A DNA stretch of 64,000 bases from Arctopsyche grandis (lineage: Eukaryota > Arthropoda > Insecta > Trichoptera > Hydropsychidae), in the NCBI RefSeq assembly GCF_051622035.1, contig NC_135361.1, forward strand, positions 9,305,001 to 9,369,000, in the 5' to 3' direction. Both the position numbers and the translations under genes were made by a program. The notes beneath the pieces were generated by a model, which was not told the DNA's origin, made no database searches, and was given only the letters and a program-made list of their open reading frames with translations. Positions 11,611 through 40,357 of the stretch are shown here, in pieces (the stretch's first letter is position 1; each line of letters starts with the position of its first letter).

Positions 11611-13607
11611 TTATTTAAGTTAAAGCTAAAAAGTTTTCAATTTATTTTATTAAAAAAGAGTAACTACATATGTATGTACATACGTATGATTTAAAATAGT
11701 CATTGCTCCAAATATTTGGATAGCGGCTTAAATTTCAAAAAGTTCAGTCAACATAAATCCGTCAGTTAGTTGTCCCGCGATAAACAGCCACCGCGATGAA
11801 ATGGTCATGAGATGAAATGGTCATGCGATGAAAAAAATGTGGAATTTTTATTATGTTTCCATTTCGTTTTAAAACATCTTGCTATATTTCGGATAGTGAG
11901 TGTTTAAAAAATTAAAATTAATACATAAAAATTCCCTAAAACTAAACGGTATGTAATAAATCATTAGTGCACTCCAAAAAAAATTACTTAAGAGGGCTGG
12001 ACACCAGCGCCTTGTCCATACAAACGTATTAGACTTCTCCCTTCCTCAATTATGGCACTAAAGAAATTATTTTTTAATATGCTATGGATATCCACCATTG
12101 CGTTGCATCTATCGTTTTATTTTTTTGATTAGTTATTTTTTACAAGAGCTAGGAGCCGCCAAACATCAATAAAATCGCCTCTTTTTTACACCCACGAAAA
12201 GAGTTCAGCGTGCTTATTTAACGGTCAATTTAAAAAAAAAATACGCACATAGTTGCACAGAAAATATCTTTCTCATACCGATGATGATTTTTTTTTTAAA
12301 TTGGTCCAGTTTCGGAGGAGAAAATAGGAGAATACGAAACCTCGATTTTGTCAATTTAAAATACGTTTTATCTGGTCGAAGCGCAACTGTCGCATTCACT
12401 CAATATATATATTGATATATATTATCGCATTCACTCAATATATGTATATATCGAAGAAAGGAACGGCAACAAAATTAAGGTTTCGGGTGTACAGCCCTCT
12501 TAATGTTTAAATAAACAGATTGTAAATATTGCGGAAATTAAAAAAAAAACAATATATGGGAAAACTTATAAAAATAATAACTTATAAGAATAATAATATA
12601 CATTATATTGGAAAGTGGCGGAAGTCCAATTTTCAGTTCCAAAAACTCTATTTCAGTTAGACTTAATTCACCAATTGTTTTTTCTTCACTTATTTTTAAT
12701 TCGATTTGTCCAGAATATTGGAGAAGCGGAATAAACGTACTACAGGCCACCAGTATTTTTAAACGCAAAACATTTTACAATGTGTGTAATGTTTTGCTAG
12801 ATATTTCCCAAAATGAAGAAAAGTGGACTTTCAATAATTATAACGGTTTTTTTTTCAATATTTAATAATGAAAATAGTTTGAAAACACCGTGCAAGTACA
12901 TAGTAGATTTAATAATTAGATTATCCCGTCAGCAGTCCCACCAAATTGTTAACATTCCTGAGACGTGTCAAACGTCACTTCACACGCCAATTTTACACTA
13001 ATTTTCGACCCGCCAAATCGTCCCAATTCCACTGCAAAAATTTGGAGCACGTCTTACGATTCCCAAATATAGTGCGGACTCGAACTCGTATGACCCAATT
13101 TAGGTACGCTCTCAACTAACCGGAACGAATGACAATCGCTTTCGTCTGCTCACTAATGCATGCAACCGAAATAGTAACCAAGTGTATCAATAATTTAAAT
13201 ATAGAAGGATATCACCTGGTCAGAGAACTCAATGGTGGTACAATGTCGATAGTGTTTAAATTTTATGGCAGGGTATAAAACTCCTCACAATTGCTATTCG
13301 ACTTTGGATATTTATCTTTGTGTATGTCTGTTATTTTAGTAGCGAGTCCATCTAGATACAAAGTGGCCGCAGGTGTAACATTATTGTGGCATTTGAAGGG
13401 AATAAAAAGCGACGATAACTCACAGAGAACGAAAACAGGGCTGTGCTACATTCAAATGTCACTTAAAAGTCCTTTCGGGTTGGATTCTTCAGATCTTTAT
13501 ATCCACGTTGACCCAATTTTTATCAAATCGTAAGCTTTTGTAACATATAAACCATAGACCTCCTTTTGAAAAATGAGATAACATAATAGGTATTATTACA
13601 TTTTATG
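11611..13607. other. No gene recognised
   Basis: AT-rich sequence with (TA)n patches at about 12400-12460. Overlapping frames on both strands at 12538-12865 are mutual shadows with no known domain. I found no repeat matching elsewhere in the window. Confidence 0.45.
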
Positions 13608-13991
13608 CCAGGAAGGCCTTACAGGTAAACCCCAATGCGCCTTCCTGACTTATTACAAACTATACAGCATTTTTATTATACAAGTCGCTGAAAACTCGCA
13701 AATTAACGAGACATCTATGAATTGTACATAAATTTTATTGTATATCAAATAGTGGTGACATAGTAGGTAGGAAGGATTTTAGCCAATTTTTAATCGGGAA
13801 CCGTTTCAACAATGAAATCAGAGAAAATTGGCAAACTCTGATAGGAAACGAGTCACAAATATCCAGGTCTGACCAGCAGCACTACAGATATACTCAGAAA
13901 AATACTTTTCAATCGAGGTCAGCTCACGGTATCGAACCCGGTGACCTCTCGGTGCTTAATATCAACGCAATACTGAGCCACGCTGCTGGCT
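13608..13991 (-). mobile_element. tRNA-derived SINE copy
   Basis: Same family as 92-508. The tRNA-like head lies at the 13991 end with B box GGGTTCGATACCG (one change), and the tail CCAGGAAGGCC lies at 13608. The central GGAACCGTTTCAACAATGAA block is well kept. Confidence 0.8.
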
Positions 13992-14207
13992 AATTAAAGT
14001 GCAACTTTAAAACAAAATTTTGCAATTAAAGTGCAACTTGAAGCTTTTACATTTATCAATTCAAATATTATGTAGCATTGATTTTCTACGTTTAAAAAAA
14101 CTTTCCAGCAGCCAATATTCCAAAGTAGCCAGCGGCTAATCTTTTAAAGTATCCAGAACTCAATTGTTTATAGAAAAATTCTTTTTTTAATCAATCATGC
14201 AAACTCG

Positions 14208-14602
14208 TCTTTAGAGATCGCTCCAATGCGACGACTGTACTATACAGATCAAGAAATATCAATTATAAATACATAGTTATTATATATTTTACATTAAATA
14301 CGACATTGTACAGAAAAATTGTAAACATTATGCAAGGCAAATACAATCAACATCCACAGATACATCTATAGACAAATTTGCAGCATTTATAACTACATAA
14401 CTCTAGTTTTTGCGAGGTAGGACAAGGATGCTAATTTGTAGGAACCGTTTCAATGAAAATCAGATAAATTGGTAAACTCTAGGAAACGATCGATCTAGAG
14501 TCACACATCTAAAGTCTGTCCAACAGCAACAAGTGGGAATCAAACCCGTGACCACTTTGTTCAAAATCATTATATGCTAACCACTTGTGTGTGGTGCTGG
14601 TT
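14208..14602 (-). mobile_element. SINE copy with the second tail type
   Basis: The head and the ACCGTTTCAATGAAAATCAG body match the family. The far end carries GATCGCTCCAATGCGACG instead of the CCAGGAAGGCC tail. The same alternative tail is found at about 17060, so this defines a second subfamily. The B box is degraded (GGGTTTGATTCCC). Confidence 0.7.
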
Positions 14603-14810
14603 AATGTTATTAGTGTCCTTTAATTCTAATATAAAATATTAGTGAATTAAGAAAAGGAATACGAGAAAGTATAAAAGCTTTTAGTATTACGTTTATATGA
14701 TATAACAGAGTAACAGAGTAGAAGCTTGTAACGGAGTAGAAGCTTTTTCATGCAATTTTTTTACCATTGAATAAATTAACAGCTTAGCGAATTGCACAAA
14801 AGAGCATTGG

Positions 14811-14960
14811 TTAGCGTATAATGCTAACGGGTGAAAAGTTCACAGGTTTGAGCCCCGATCTAGTGTTGCTGGCCCGACCTTGGAAAAATGTGACTCCAGG
14901 TCTATCGTTTCCTGCCAGAGTTTGCCGATTTATCTTATTTCATTGTTGAAACGGTTCCTA
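14811..14960 (+). mobile_element. SINE fragment, head and body only
   Basis: This is the only long plus-strand copy. It has a tRNA-like head with GGTTTGAGCCCCG, then GTTGCTGGCCCGACC, the GACTCCAGGTCTATCGTTTCC block and GTTGAAACGGTTCCT. The 3' tail is missing. Confidence 0.7.
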
Positions 14961-15135
14961 CGCTCATTTTTCACCATTATTTGAACATAATTTCAAATTT
15001 AAAACTATATTATAAATCTATATATAGTACATATGTACAAAGTTAGTCATGGGTGTAAACTTGGGATAATCCCGTCATGAAATCATGGTAAAAATAAATA
15101 AATAATAAAATAATTTCACTGTTCTCTAATTGTAT

Positions 15136-15200
15136 TGTTGCGTAGGGGTGCGTTCAGGGATCCAAATGATAGGCCAAAGTCAGTTCACAGGATTTATTCT
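15136..15200 (-). mobile_element. LTR end fragment related to the solo LTRs
   Basis: It begins TGTTGCGTAGGGGTGCG and continues through AGGCCAAAGTC and TTCACAG.ATTTATT. That matches the inverted end of the solo LTR at 26731-27152. Similarity fades after about 15200, so the rest of this LTR is lost or belongs to a diverged subfamily. It lies 479 bases from the opposite-facing solo LTR at 15679. Confidence 0.5.
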
Positions 15201-15504
15201 TCGACTCAGGTCCACACGGAGTCCAGGTAGCCAAGTGTTCCGGTGCGCAGTAGTCCAAACAGCCCCGGCATTCCCCATAAACGCTATTTCCTACAAAATT
15301 GGAATACTCCACTTTAAATTGTTCCGGAATTCTTACTTTACGGTATCAAGACTAGCCAATACAGTTGTATCCAATATTTTAAACGTAGATTCAAGTGTTA
15401 TGAAATTTATATATTCTACAGCTCACACAGATTACCTAAACACAATCTGCTTTAGATCATTGACTTTAGAGAGTCTTTAATTAATATTATGTATTAGATG
15501 TATT

Positions 15505-15678
15505 ATGAGCATTTATAAGACTTGTAAATAGGTTTTTGAGCTCTTTTTCCTATTATGCTGTATATTAAAATTAGAATAATATAATACTATGCTTACTAAC
15601 AAAATTAAATTAAAACTGTGAAATAGAAAATGATCAGTAGATCAGTAGCTATTAAAATAGATATAAGATGTATTGTAT
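15505..15678 (+). mobile_element. LINE 3'-end repeat, copy 2, interrupted by a solo LTR
   Basis: It matches the repeat at 2135-2345 in the opposite orientation, from GAGCTCTTTTTCC to GATATAAGATGTATTGTAT. The match resumes after the LTR at 16089-16125 (AATTTATTAATAATAAAAAG). The LTR is therefore younger than this insertion. Confidence 0.7.
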
Positions 15679-16088
15679 TGTTACATATACTATAATAAGA
15701 GGTTAGTAAAGATCCGCCGGTTAAGTGCAATCGGATTAAGCCGAGGCGCATCCCTGACACCGTGCGGCCGTTATAATTGGTTTCGAGGATTATCTGCAAA
15801 CTAAGTGCAAGTAAGCTAGACAATGGCGTAGTAGCGGTACTCGGTCGCATTCCCGTGGAGTTCTCAGAAGTGACCGATACCCTGGTACCGTGGGACCGAA
15901 TGTCGTGGGAATACATATCCGAGTACGTGACCATAACAATAGGTAAACAAATTAGACGTCGAAGATGTCCTGAGAGATCTACCCCTTATAAGTCGGTACT
16001 TAGGCGATATCAAGACATTCTGGACTGAGCACTGCCAGTGTGTGTATCTCCTTAATCATCAATAAATGCTGTGAAACCCTACGCAACA
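15679..16088 (+). mobile_element. Solo LTR, 410 bp, with 4-bp target duplication
   Basis: It starts TGTTACATATAC and ends CCTACGCAACA, giving the TG...CA ends of an LTR. GTAT lies directly on both sides (15675-15678 and 16089-16092). An AATAAA lies about 23 bases before the 3' end. A second solo LTR lies inverted at 26731-27152 with its own duplication. Both contain one open frame, ending at 16027 here, whose C-terminal half reads WDRMSWE.ISEYVTITIGKQ and ends GRYQDILD or RRYQDILD. I know no family for that peptide. The 4-bp duplication suits a Gypsy-type element. Confidence 0.7.
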
Positions 16089-16125
16089 GTATTTTATATA
16101 ATTTATTAATAATAAAAAGCATATA
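16089..16125 (+). mobile_element. Remainder of LINE 3'-end repeat copy 2
   Basis: Continuation of the copy at 15505-15678 beyond the inserted LTR, ending in AATAATAAAAAGCATATAAATATC. Confidence 0.65.
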
Positions 16126-17039
16126 AATATCAAATATGCTACAGCTCCAGATTCTTCTTCTTCAATTATCTTTGTAATATTAAAGCATAATTATCCAGCA
16201 GCTCATATGTGTTAACCAGAAGTATTAATGAACATTAGAATATTTGGATCTTAAATTCATAAATCTTTGAAAGTTCTTCGAAACTCTAGGATTTTCTTGA
16301 TAAAAATAGTGATAGCCCTAAGTGCAATAATTGAGATGCTATAAGCAACGCATTAGATTGACATCGATCTCTCGTCGACAAAATAATACCTCATTTTTAA
16401 AATGCCACAAATTAGCCGCGGCACTTTAAATCATTGGTGAGACATCGATATCCTCGTCTCCAGATGGTGGACGATAGATAGGAAACTAACGGACAGAACC
16501 ACCCTGTAACTGTGTTAAAACTTCACTCCATTCTCATATTCCACGATGCGTGACGCGTCAGTATTTCGGATTACATTCGGAAATCGTGATGGCCGTATGT
16601 TAATCTCCGATCACCGTGTCACTTGATCGGACAGATGGAACGGTGTGAGATATTATGATGACCGACAAAATGTCCCGGAAACTAAAAGAGAAAAAGTCAT
16701 CAGTGGTAGAATTCAATATACAAAATGTTAGGCGATAGAGCTCTTCTCGTTTCCCGCTAAATGTTGAAAATAACTGAAGAGCATTACAATAATTTCTACT
16801 TAACAGCTCCCCAAGAAGAAAAGCTTCTGTGGAGACGGCTTTTAAATTATCGCTTATGTTGTGATCGCCGAATTCGCTCGTGGAAATTTAGACTGTAGCA
16901 CTCCTTGAATAAGAGAAGATAAGAGCACCGAGGGAATTTATAATTGTAATTTACAAATGCTGATAAGACCTCTCGCAGGTTGTGTTGTAAACATCGTTGA
17001 GATTTTATTTATTTTATTTTATTTTATTGTTACAATCAA
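16126..17039. other. No gene recognised
   Basis: No frame longer than 60 residues with a domain, no element ends, and no match elsewhere in the window. Confidence 0.45.
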
Positions 17040-17520
17040 TATACACTCGTCATTACAGATCGCTCCAATGCGACGGGTGTACCATAACGAAATACAGAAT
17101 ACATAAACAATCAGAAATACAGTAATACATATACAATCATAATATATAGCATATAACAATTAATCAGAAACAATAATCATAGAGACATTTATGGATTATT
17201 TTTTAGATTTTTTTGTGTAAAATTTTTATACATTTAATAAATACGAAGTTATAGAGATGTCTTTAGAGATATCTATAGATTTCAGATTACTGTGCATAAT
17301 TATTACAAATTATACACAGACAGATTTTTGTGACAACAGGAAAATGATTTAATACCAATTTTTCAGGAACCGTTTCAGCAAAGATCAGATAAAATTGGCA
17401 AACTCTGATATAGAAACGATCGATTTGGAGTCACAAAATCCCCAAATCTAACCAGCAGTTTGATGATTCGAACCTTGGTTCTCAGTGGTGCTAATTATAT
17501 ACGCTGCCATTAAGCCAAAC
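17040..17520 (-). mobile_element. SINE copy with GATCGCTCCAATGCGACG tail
   Basis: The tail at 17060-17080 matches the copy at 14208-14602. The body (GGAACCGTTTCAGCAAAGATC, AACGATCGATTTGGAGTCAC) and a decayed head with CGAACCTTGG follow up to 17520. Confidence 0.7.
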
Positions 17521-17747
17521 GTTTGGCTTAATTTAAAATGTAAATTCATAGCAATTTTGAAATTGCGTAGATAGTATGATTGAATTATTGGATTCACTTT
17601 TTGTTCAACTGAGGAATAGCTGTATGAAAATGCCCCATAAAATTTGTGACTACAGGTAGTAGAAGTTCAAATAATATCAAATTTTCTTAAATAATAACTA
17701 AATTATTACGGTGTCCCGGCAAAACCGCGCGGGACAAAATCGATTGG

Positions 17748-18215
17748 ACGAAATCGCGCAAACAAAAGATAGCGCGGCGACAAAATCGCGCAAAGCATAC
17801 ACAAATATAAGCAAGAAAATAAATACAAAAACAAGTAATATAAATATTAAAAACAGGTCTAATTCATAAGAAAAATCCGATACAACACAGTAATGATAAC
17901 ATAAGAATCGTTTATTTATTTTGAAAGTGTGTTTTTGAATTTGTGCTGATCCTTCGATATTATTTTTAATTTAGGACATATTTAATATGTCTATTCTTGT
18001 TATTCAAGTTTCAATAAAGTGTGAATAAATTCAAAAGTACACTTTCAAAATTAATAAACGATTCTTATTTTATCATTACCGTGTTCTATCGGATTTTTCT
18101 TATACATTAGACCTGTTTTTTTATATTTGTATTACTTGTTTTTATATTTATTTTCTTGTTTATATATGCGTAGCGTGATTTTGTCGCCACGTTGTTTTGA
18201 TTTGCGCGGTTTCGT
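17748..18215. mobile_element. Fold-back element with about 200-bp inverted arms
   Basis: The left arm begins ACGAAATCGCGCAAAC and includes GGCGACAAAATCGCGC, AACAGGTCTAAT and AAAAATCCGATA...AACACAGTAATGATAA. The right arm is the reverse complement and ends GATTTGCGCGGTTTCGT at 18215. A spacer of roughly 70 bases lies at about 17945-18015. The arms differ at scattered positions. There is no coding sequence, and I could not fix a target duplication. Confidence 0.75.
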
Positions 18216-18312
18216 ATTTTTACTAACCTCCTTTACGTTTCACACGGTCTTCGTTTTTATTTAATACTTGGGAACGGTGGCATATACAAAGGACCCTGTC
18301 CAAAGCCCCTGA

Positions 18313-18693
18313 GCGACATCTATGTTATTAAACTTGTACATATATGAATTTATAGATTATGAATTTTGAAATCATATTCAAATAGTGGTCACATGTGGTT
18401 ATGATGATTTTTGTCAATTTGATGAGGAACCGTTTTAACAATGAAATCACATACATTGGCAAACTCTGATAGGAAACTTATATATTATATATGTTTATTC
18501 TGATAGTGACTTGGATATATTTATATTTTATATATTCTGTTAGTGACTTGAAGTCACAAATATCCAAGTCTGATCAGCGCACTATATAAATACTTGGAAT
18601 AAATTCTTTTCAATCGAGCTTAACCCAAGGGATCGAACCCGATAACCTCTCGGTGGTTAGCATTAACGCAACCACCAAACTATGCTGCTGGCT
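18313..18693 (-). mobile_element. SINE copy with an internal duplication
   Basis: Head and body match the family (GATCGAACCCGATAACCTCTCGG). About 80 bases of AT-rich sequence with a repeated TAGTGACTTG are inserted near 18480-18555, giving two copies of that motif inside the body. Confidence 0.7.
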
Positions 18694-18870
18694 ACACTTG
18701 AGATCATCATTTAAGAAAAAGCTTTAAATTGAATTGAAATCATATTCAACACATATCGTTTGAAGAAAATAATATATTATCATTTGTTGTATAAAAATAA
18801 AGATTTTTTAGTAGATTCAAATTATCATAATCTACATACATATTTTATTTTATTTTTACATAAATATATA

Positions 18871-19279
18871 CCAGGAAGGCCTGACAGGTAGACCCCATGA
18901 GTCTCCCTAGACAATTAATTACAAATTTTTCAGCATTTTTTTTACATAAATCACTGTATTTCGATAGGCTGAAGAACACGAAATTAACAATTAATTATTT
19001 AATCCATTGAGACATCTATCGATTTAGACTTGTACATAAATTTTTACATATTGTACATAATTTAAATATTTGTGACAGCGAGTAGGATGATTTTTGCCAA
19101 TATGAGGAATCGTTTCAACAATGAAAATCAGATAAATTGACAAACTCTGATAAGAAACGATTGACTTCGATTCCAAAAAATCAGAGTCTAACCAGCAGTA
19201 TTAAAGATTAGCACGAGATCGAACCCAGTAATCTCTTAGTGCTAAACATAAACGCAACCACCGAGCCATACTGCTGGCT
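18871..19279 (-). mobile_element. tRNA-derived SINE, full-length copy
   Basis: It runs from the CCAGGAAGGCCTGACAGG tail to the CATACTGCTGGCT head end. It is close in length and order to 92-508. Confidence 0.8.
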
Positions 19280-19692
19280 AATATGAATGTATGTAGATGT
19301 AATTGCATTGTATTATGCAGTATATTGCATATGTATGTATATCACAAATGAAATGTAAGATATGTTCATATAACTGAAACCTAAAAGTATCTGCTAAAAT
19401 AAAATGTATAATTTAATATATAAAATTAAAAATTTTTTGTATACTATGTACATACATATATAAATATGTATATAAATATACATGGCACTCGTTCGTTGGC
19501 TTGGCGCGTACCCACCAAAGATTTGGATTTGGAAAGGATCCAAATCCTGGGGTTAAGGAATTGCATACAAAATTTTGTGAAAACATTTCATTTTTCACCA
19601 TGTACTTTTACTATTTCTTTCTCAACTTTTCACCCACCAAACAAAACCAGACAATTCAACACATAATATGATTTGTATTTTAATTGTTTCAG
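19280..19692. other. Intron immediately before the first fibrillin exon found
   Basis: AT-rich, ending in the acceptor TTTTAATTGTTTCAG at 19692. The frame at 19466-19666 has no signal peptide and no fibrillin similarity. I could not find the signal-peptide exon anywhere upstream in the window. Confidence 0.5.
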
Positions 19693-37336
<17,644 letters not shown>

Positions 37337-39628
37337 AAAATAAATCGAACCATAGGTATATACAGATAATTTTTTTATAATATAACAAACAAGTTGTTAT
37401 GTTAGTCAAAAATGTTTCAAGTATTAATTTTCCATGTGTATAGCGAAATATATTTGCCACGTTTATTCCAGCAAGTAACAAATGTTTTTATTTAATTTTG
37501 CTTACAAATGTTGCTTTGAATTAATCCGATTAATTCACTAGTATTTGCTAGTCTTAATTGATAATACTTTTTGTGGCATGACTAATTAGCAGTAATGATT
37601 TGCCATTCGAGTCATTAATGAAACATCACCTCTTCGTTTACTATTTGCAACATTATATTATATAGGTATTTAATGTTACTACCCTCTTTTGGTATCGTTT
37701 TTTTTTGTGTTTTGTAACAAATGAAATAGAAATTCATTAAAATTATGTAATTAGCATACACGATTCGAACGATTGATATTTTGTAAGTAATTTATATATC
37801 AAAAATTCAGTTAGTTTCTTTTTTAATTGAACATTTAGAAATGTAAGAGGATTTTATATTAAATCTTACCTTCCTTTTTAATTTTTTTGTGATACCTGAA
37901 ACGTTCAGGATTGGTTTTATTTGATAATTGTATTTTTAATTCAAAATATTGTGTCCTCTTTAAAGCTATTTTGTCAAGGTAACGTCACTGCCTGTGAATT
38001 TAATTAAGGCTTACCTTAAGTATGGGCATATTTTCCAATGTGTATATATATAAGTAAAATTTACTTCAATTTCAATTTAAAATTCAATATTCCAAATAGT
38101 GTAATGAAAAGTCTCACCATTCTTTATTATTTTTACAATTAGGGATTTCGCCTAAAGCTTACTATCATATCAACATATGTAGTTTATCATTACGTATGTA
38201 TCTACCATAAATTTAATTCTTTAAATGTGTGGCATCTATATTCTATAATGTAATTTAATTAGTGTAAATTTAGCTTTATATAATTTGGATAAATTATTTT
38301 CATACTGTGAAACACTAATATCAACTATATGTCGATAAATTCTATGTTTAATTTTGGAAAATGGTTACTGCTTACGTTATAAGAAAACAACATGTAAGCG
38401 TTCAATATATATGCATGTAAGTTAAAAAAATACACTTCTTATTTCTTTGATGTAAATCGACGTTACCCTTGTAATGAATTATTTATTATTTATTATTACA
38501 AAATTATATAATATGTTAAGCAAATATGTATGTATGTACGATAATATTTTTTATTTTCATTTCGAAATGTGGAGAATATTGTTATTTCTGTATAATGTAT
38601 ACGTATGCATTTGCCCTGAATAGTTCAATCGTTACAGTGACTATGAATGTTGCGTATGAGTATTTGAGATAAAAACATTATCGTATCAGTATATTTATGT
38701 TGTTGTCTTTATTATTCCAGTAAGTGATCAAAATATTATATATTTAATCTTGTAAATGTTTTAAAGAGTAAATAATTTTTTTCTTAGGAAAATTTCAATA
38801 TAATAAAAGGTGTTTAACACTGTTAATTAGCATTTAGAATTTTTGTTTTAATTAATTTATGTCGAATGCTTAGTAATAATTTTGAATGTAATTTGTATGA
38901 ATGTAAACAGGTTTATCATATTAATTTTTCGTATTGAATTTATTAATATAATATGTATTCAACATAACATCTCATTTTATTTTAAAACCTTATTTTATTA
39001 CACACTTTTTCTTATCTCAACAACATTGCAGTTGAATATTCATTAACTCCACAAATATCATATCACATAAATAATCTTATGCTACAAAATGCTTGTTTAT
39101 TCGCCTACTTATTTACATACAAATAATACTATAAAAATAAATGAATCTGCATGCACTTATATAGACTGCATTCGAATTGAAAAACACTTATGTTGCAAAT
39201 CAACAACATCAGTACAGACTTTAAACAAATAATCATACTGATTATTCTTAATATTGCATTATATATGACTAGATTTATTTGGATACACTTACATAATTAT
39301 TTCACAGAATAAATAACATCAATTTAATACGTTGAAAAATTGAATTCATATTATAATAGATGTATTGAAACGTTCAAATTATTGAATCAGTTTTATGTGT
39401 TGTCAATTTTCAACTGAAATTTAACCACTTCACAATTTCATTATATTTTGAACAAAACTCCAAAAGATTTTGCAATATGTGTGTAATACCATTGTACGCC
39501 TTTCACTCTTGTATCGAACAGAAATTTAGGACCTCCTTGTCCAATAGATGAGTTGTCAGATAACCCACGTATTCCTGAAGCAGGTAGTCTTCGAGAATGT
39601 CTTATGTCATTAAAACTTATATAATTGG
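37337..39628. other. Convergent intergenic region with the 3' ends of both neighbours
   Basis: It separates the fibrillin stop from the trunk-like stop. It is AT-rich, with AATAAA at 38802-38807 as a possible fibrillin poly(A) signal. No repeat or other gene was recognised. A second frame at 39441-39641 (minus) overlaps the end of the trunk-like ORF and looks like a 3' UTR shadow. Confidence 0.5.
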
Positions 39629-40357
39629 TTAAGGAGCGCACTCACAGCAAAAGTTGACAGCCCTCTCTTCCCAAACCCAAAGTTCTCTCAATTCTTGTGG
39701 CAAATCGTACATTTTCTCATTTTTCCGGTTGTACGCACATTTACCATGCTTTCTGCGCAAAATTTTCACAGTGAATGACCTCGGTTTGCACGAATACCTT
39801 CCATACCAGCACTCGTGCTTACCACAATCAACACTCCGAATATACCTTGGGAAATAGTCAGAGCCCAAATCGGTCCATCTAATAGAAGACTTGCACTCCC
39901 AAGGCGTTGACTCTTCAATAGAACGTTCTTCACGATTGTTCCCACCGTCTGTACTTCTTTTTCGTTTGGTGAAGAAATCAGCGGTGAAATGATTCGTCTC
40001 CCAAGCTGGCACCTCTCCGTTGAGCTGCTGAGAGAATTCTTCGTCGACAGCGAAAGGACGATAGCCAGATATCATTCTTTTCATATCTGACGGGTCATTG
40101 TCTTCTTTCGGGTCGTTTGGAGGGGTGACGCTCATGTAGCGAGGGTTGAAAGCAGCCCCCAGAATCCCAGTCAGAGTCTTTTGCTCCAGGGTTGAGCAAG
40201 GTTTCTCTTTGGTGAAGCGCATTTTCTCGTCAGCAGCAGGACCCGAGCCGATGAAGTGTTGCATATTTGAGAAATTGATTTTCGCCGATTGTCCCTTCTG
40301 TACGAGAACGATGCAATTAATCAAACACAAATAAATCAAACTCTCCCTACACGGCAT
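39629..40357 (-). CDS. trk: Trunk-like secreted cystine-knot growth factor precursor
   Basis: An intact single-exon frame of 242 residues. Residues 1-24 form a signal peptide (MPCRESLIYLCLINCIVLV). A proprotein-convertase site KRKR lies at about residues 130-133, followed by a mature region of about 108 residues with eight cysteines. Key stretches are PWECKSSIRWTDLGSDYFPR, CGKHECWYGRYSCKPRSF, and the end WEERAVNFCCECAP. This noggin-like cystine knot with the RAVNFCC.C ending fits Trunk, the ligand of the Torso receptor tyrosine kinase in embryonic terminal patterning. In-frame TGA two codons before the ATG supports the start. Alternatives are another noggin/PTTH/Spaetzle-type ligand; I rate Trunk the best by cysteine pattern. 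It is transcribed towards fibrillin. Confidence 0.78.
   Translation of the reverse strand: MPCRESLIYLCLINCIVLVQKGQSAKINFSNMQHFIGSGPAADEKMRFTKEKPCSTLEQKTLTGILGAAFNPRYMSVTPPNDPKEDNDPSDMKRMISGYRPFAVDEEFSQQLNGEVPAWETNHFTADFFTKRKRSTDGGNNREERSIEESTPWECKSSIRWTDLGSDYFPRYIRSVDCGKHECWYGRYSCKPRSFTVKILRRKHGKCAYNRKNEKMYDLPQELRELWVWEERAVNFCCECAP

Noticed and set aside
39441..39641. 66-residue minus frame overlapping the trunk-like stop
   Set aside because: It is a different frame just downstream of a complete gene, without similarity to known proteins.
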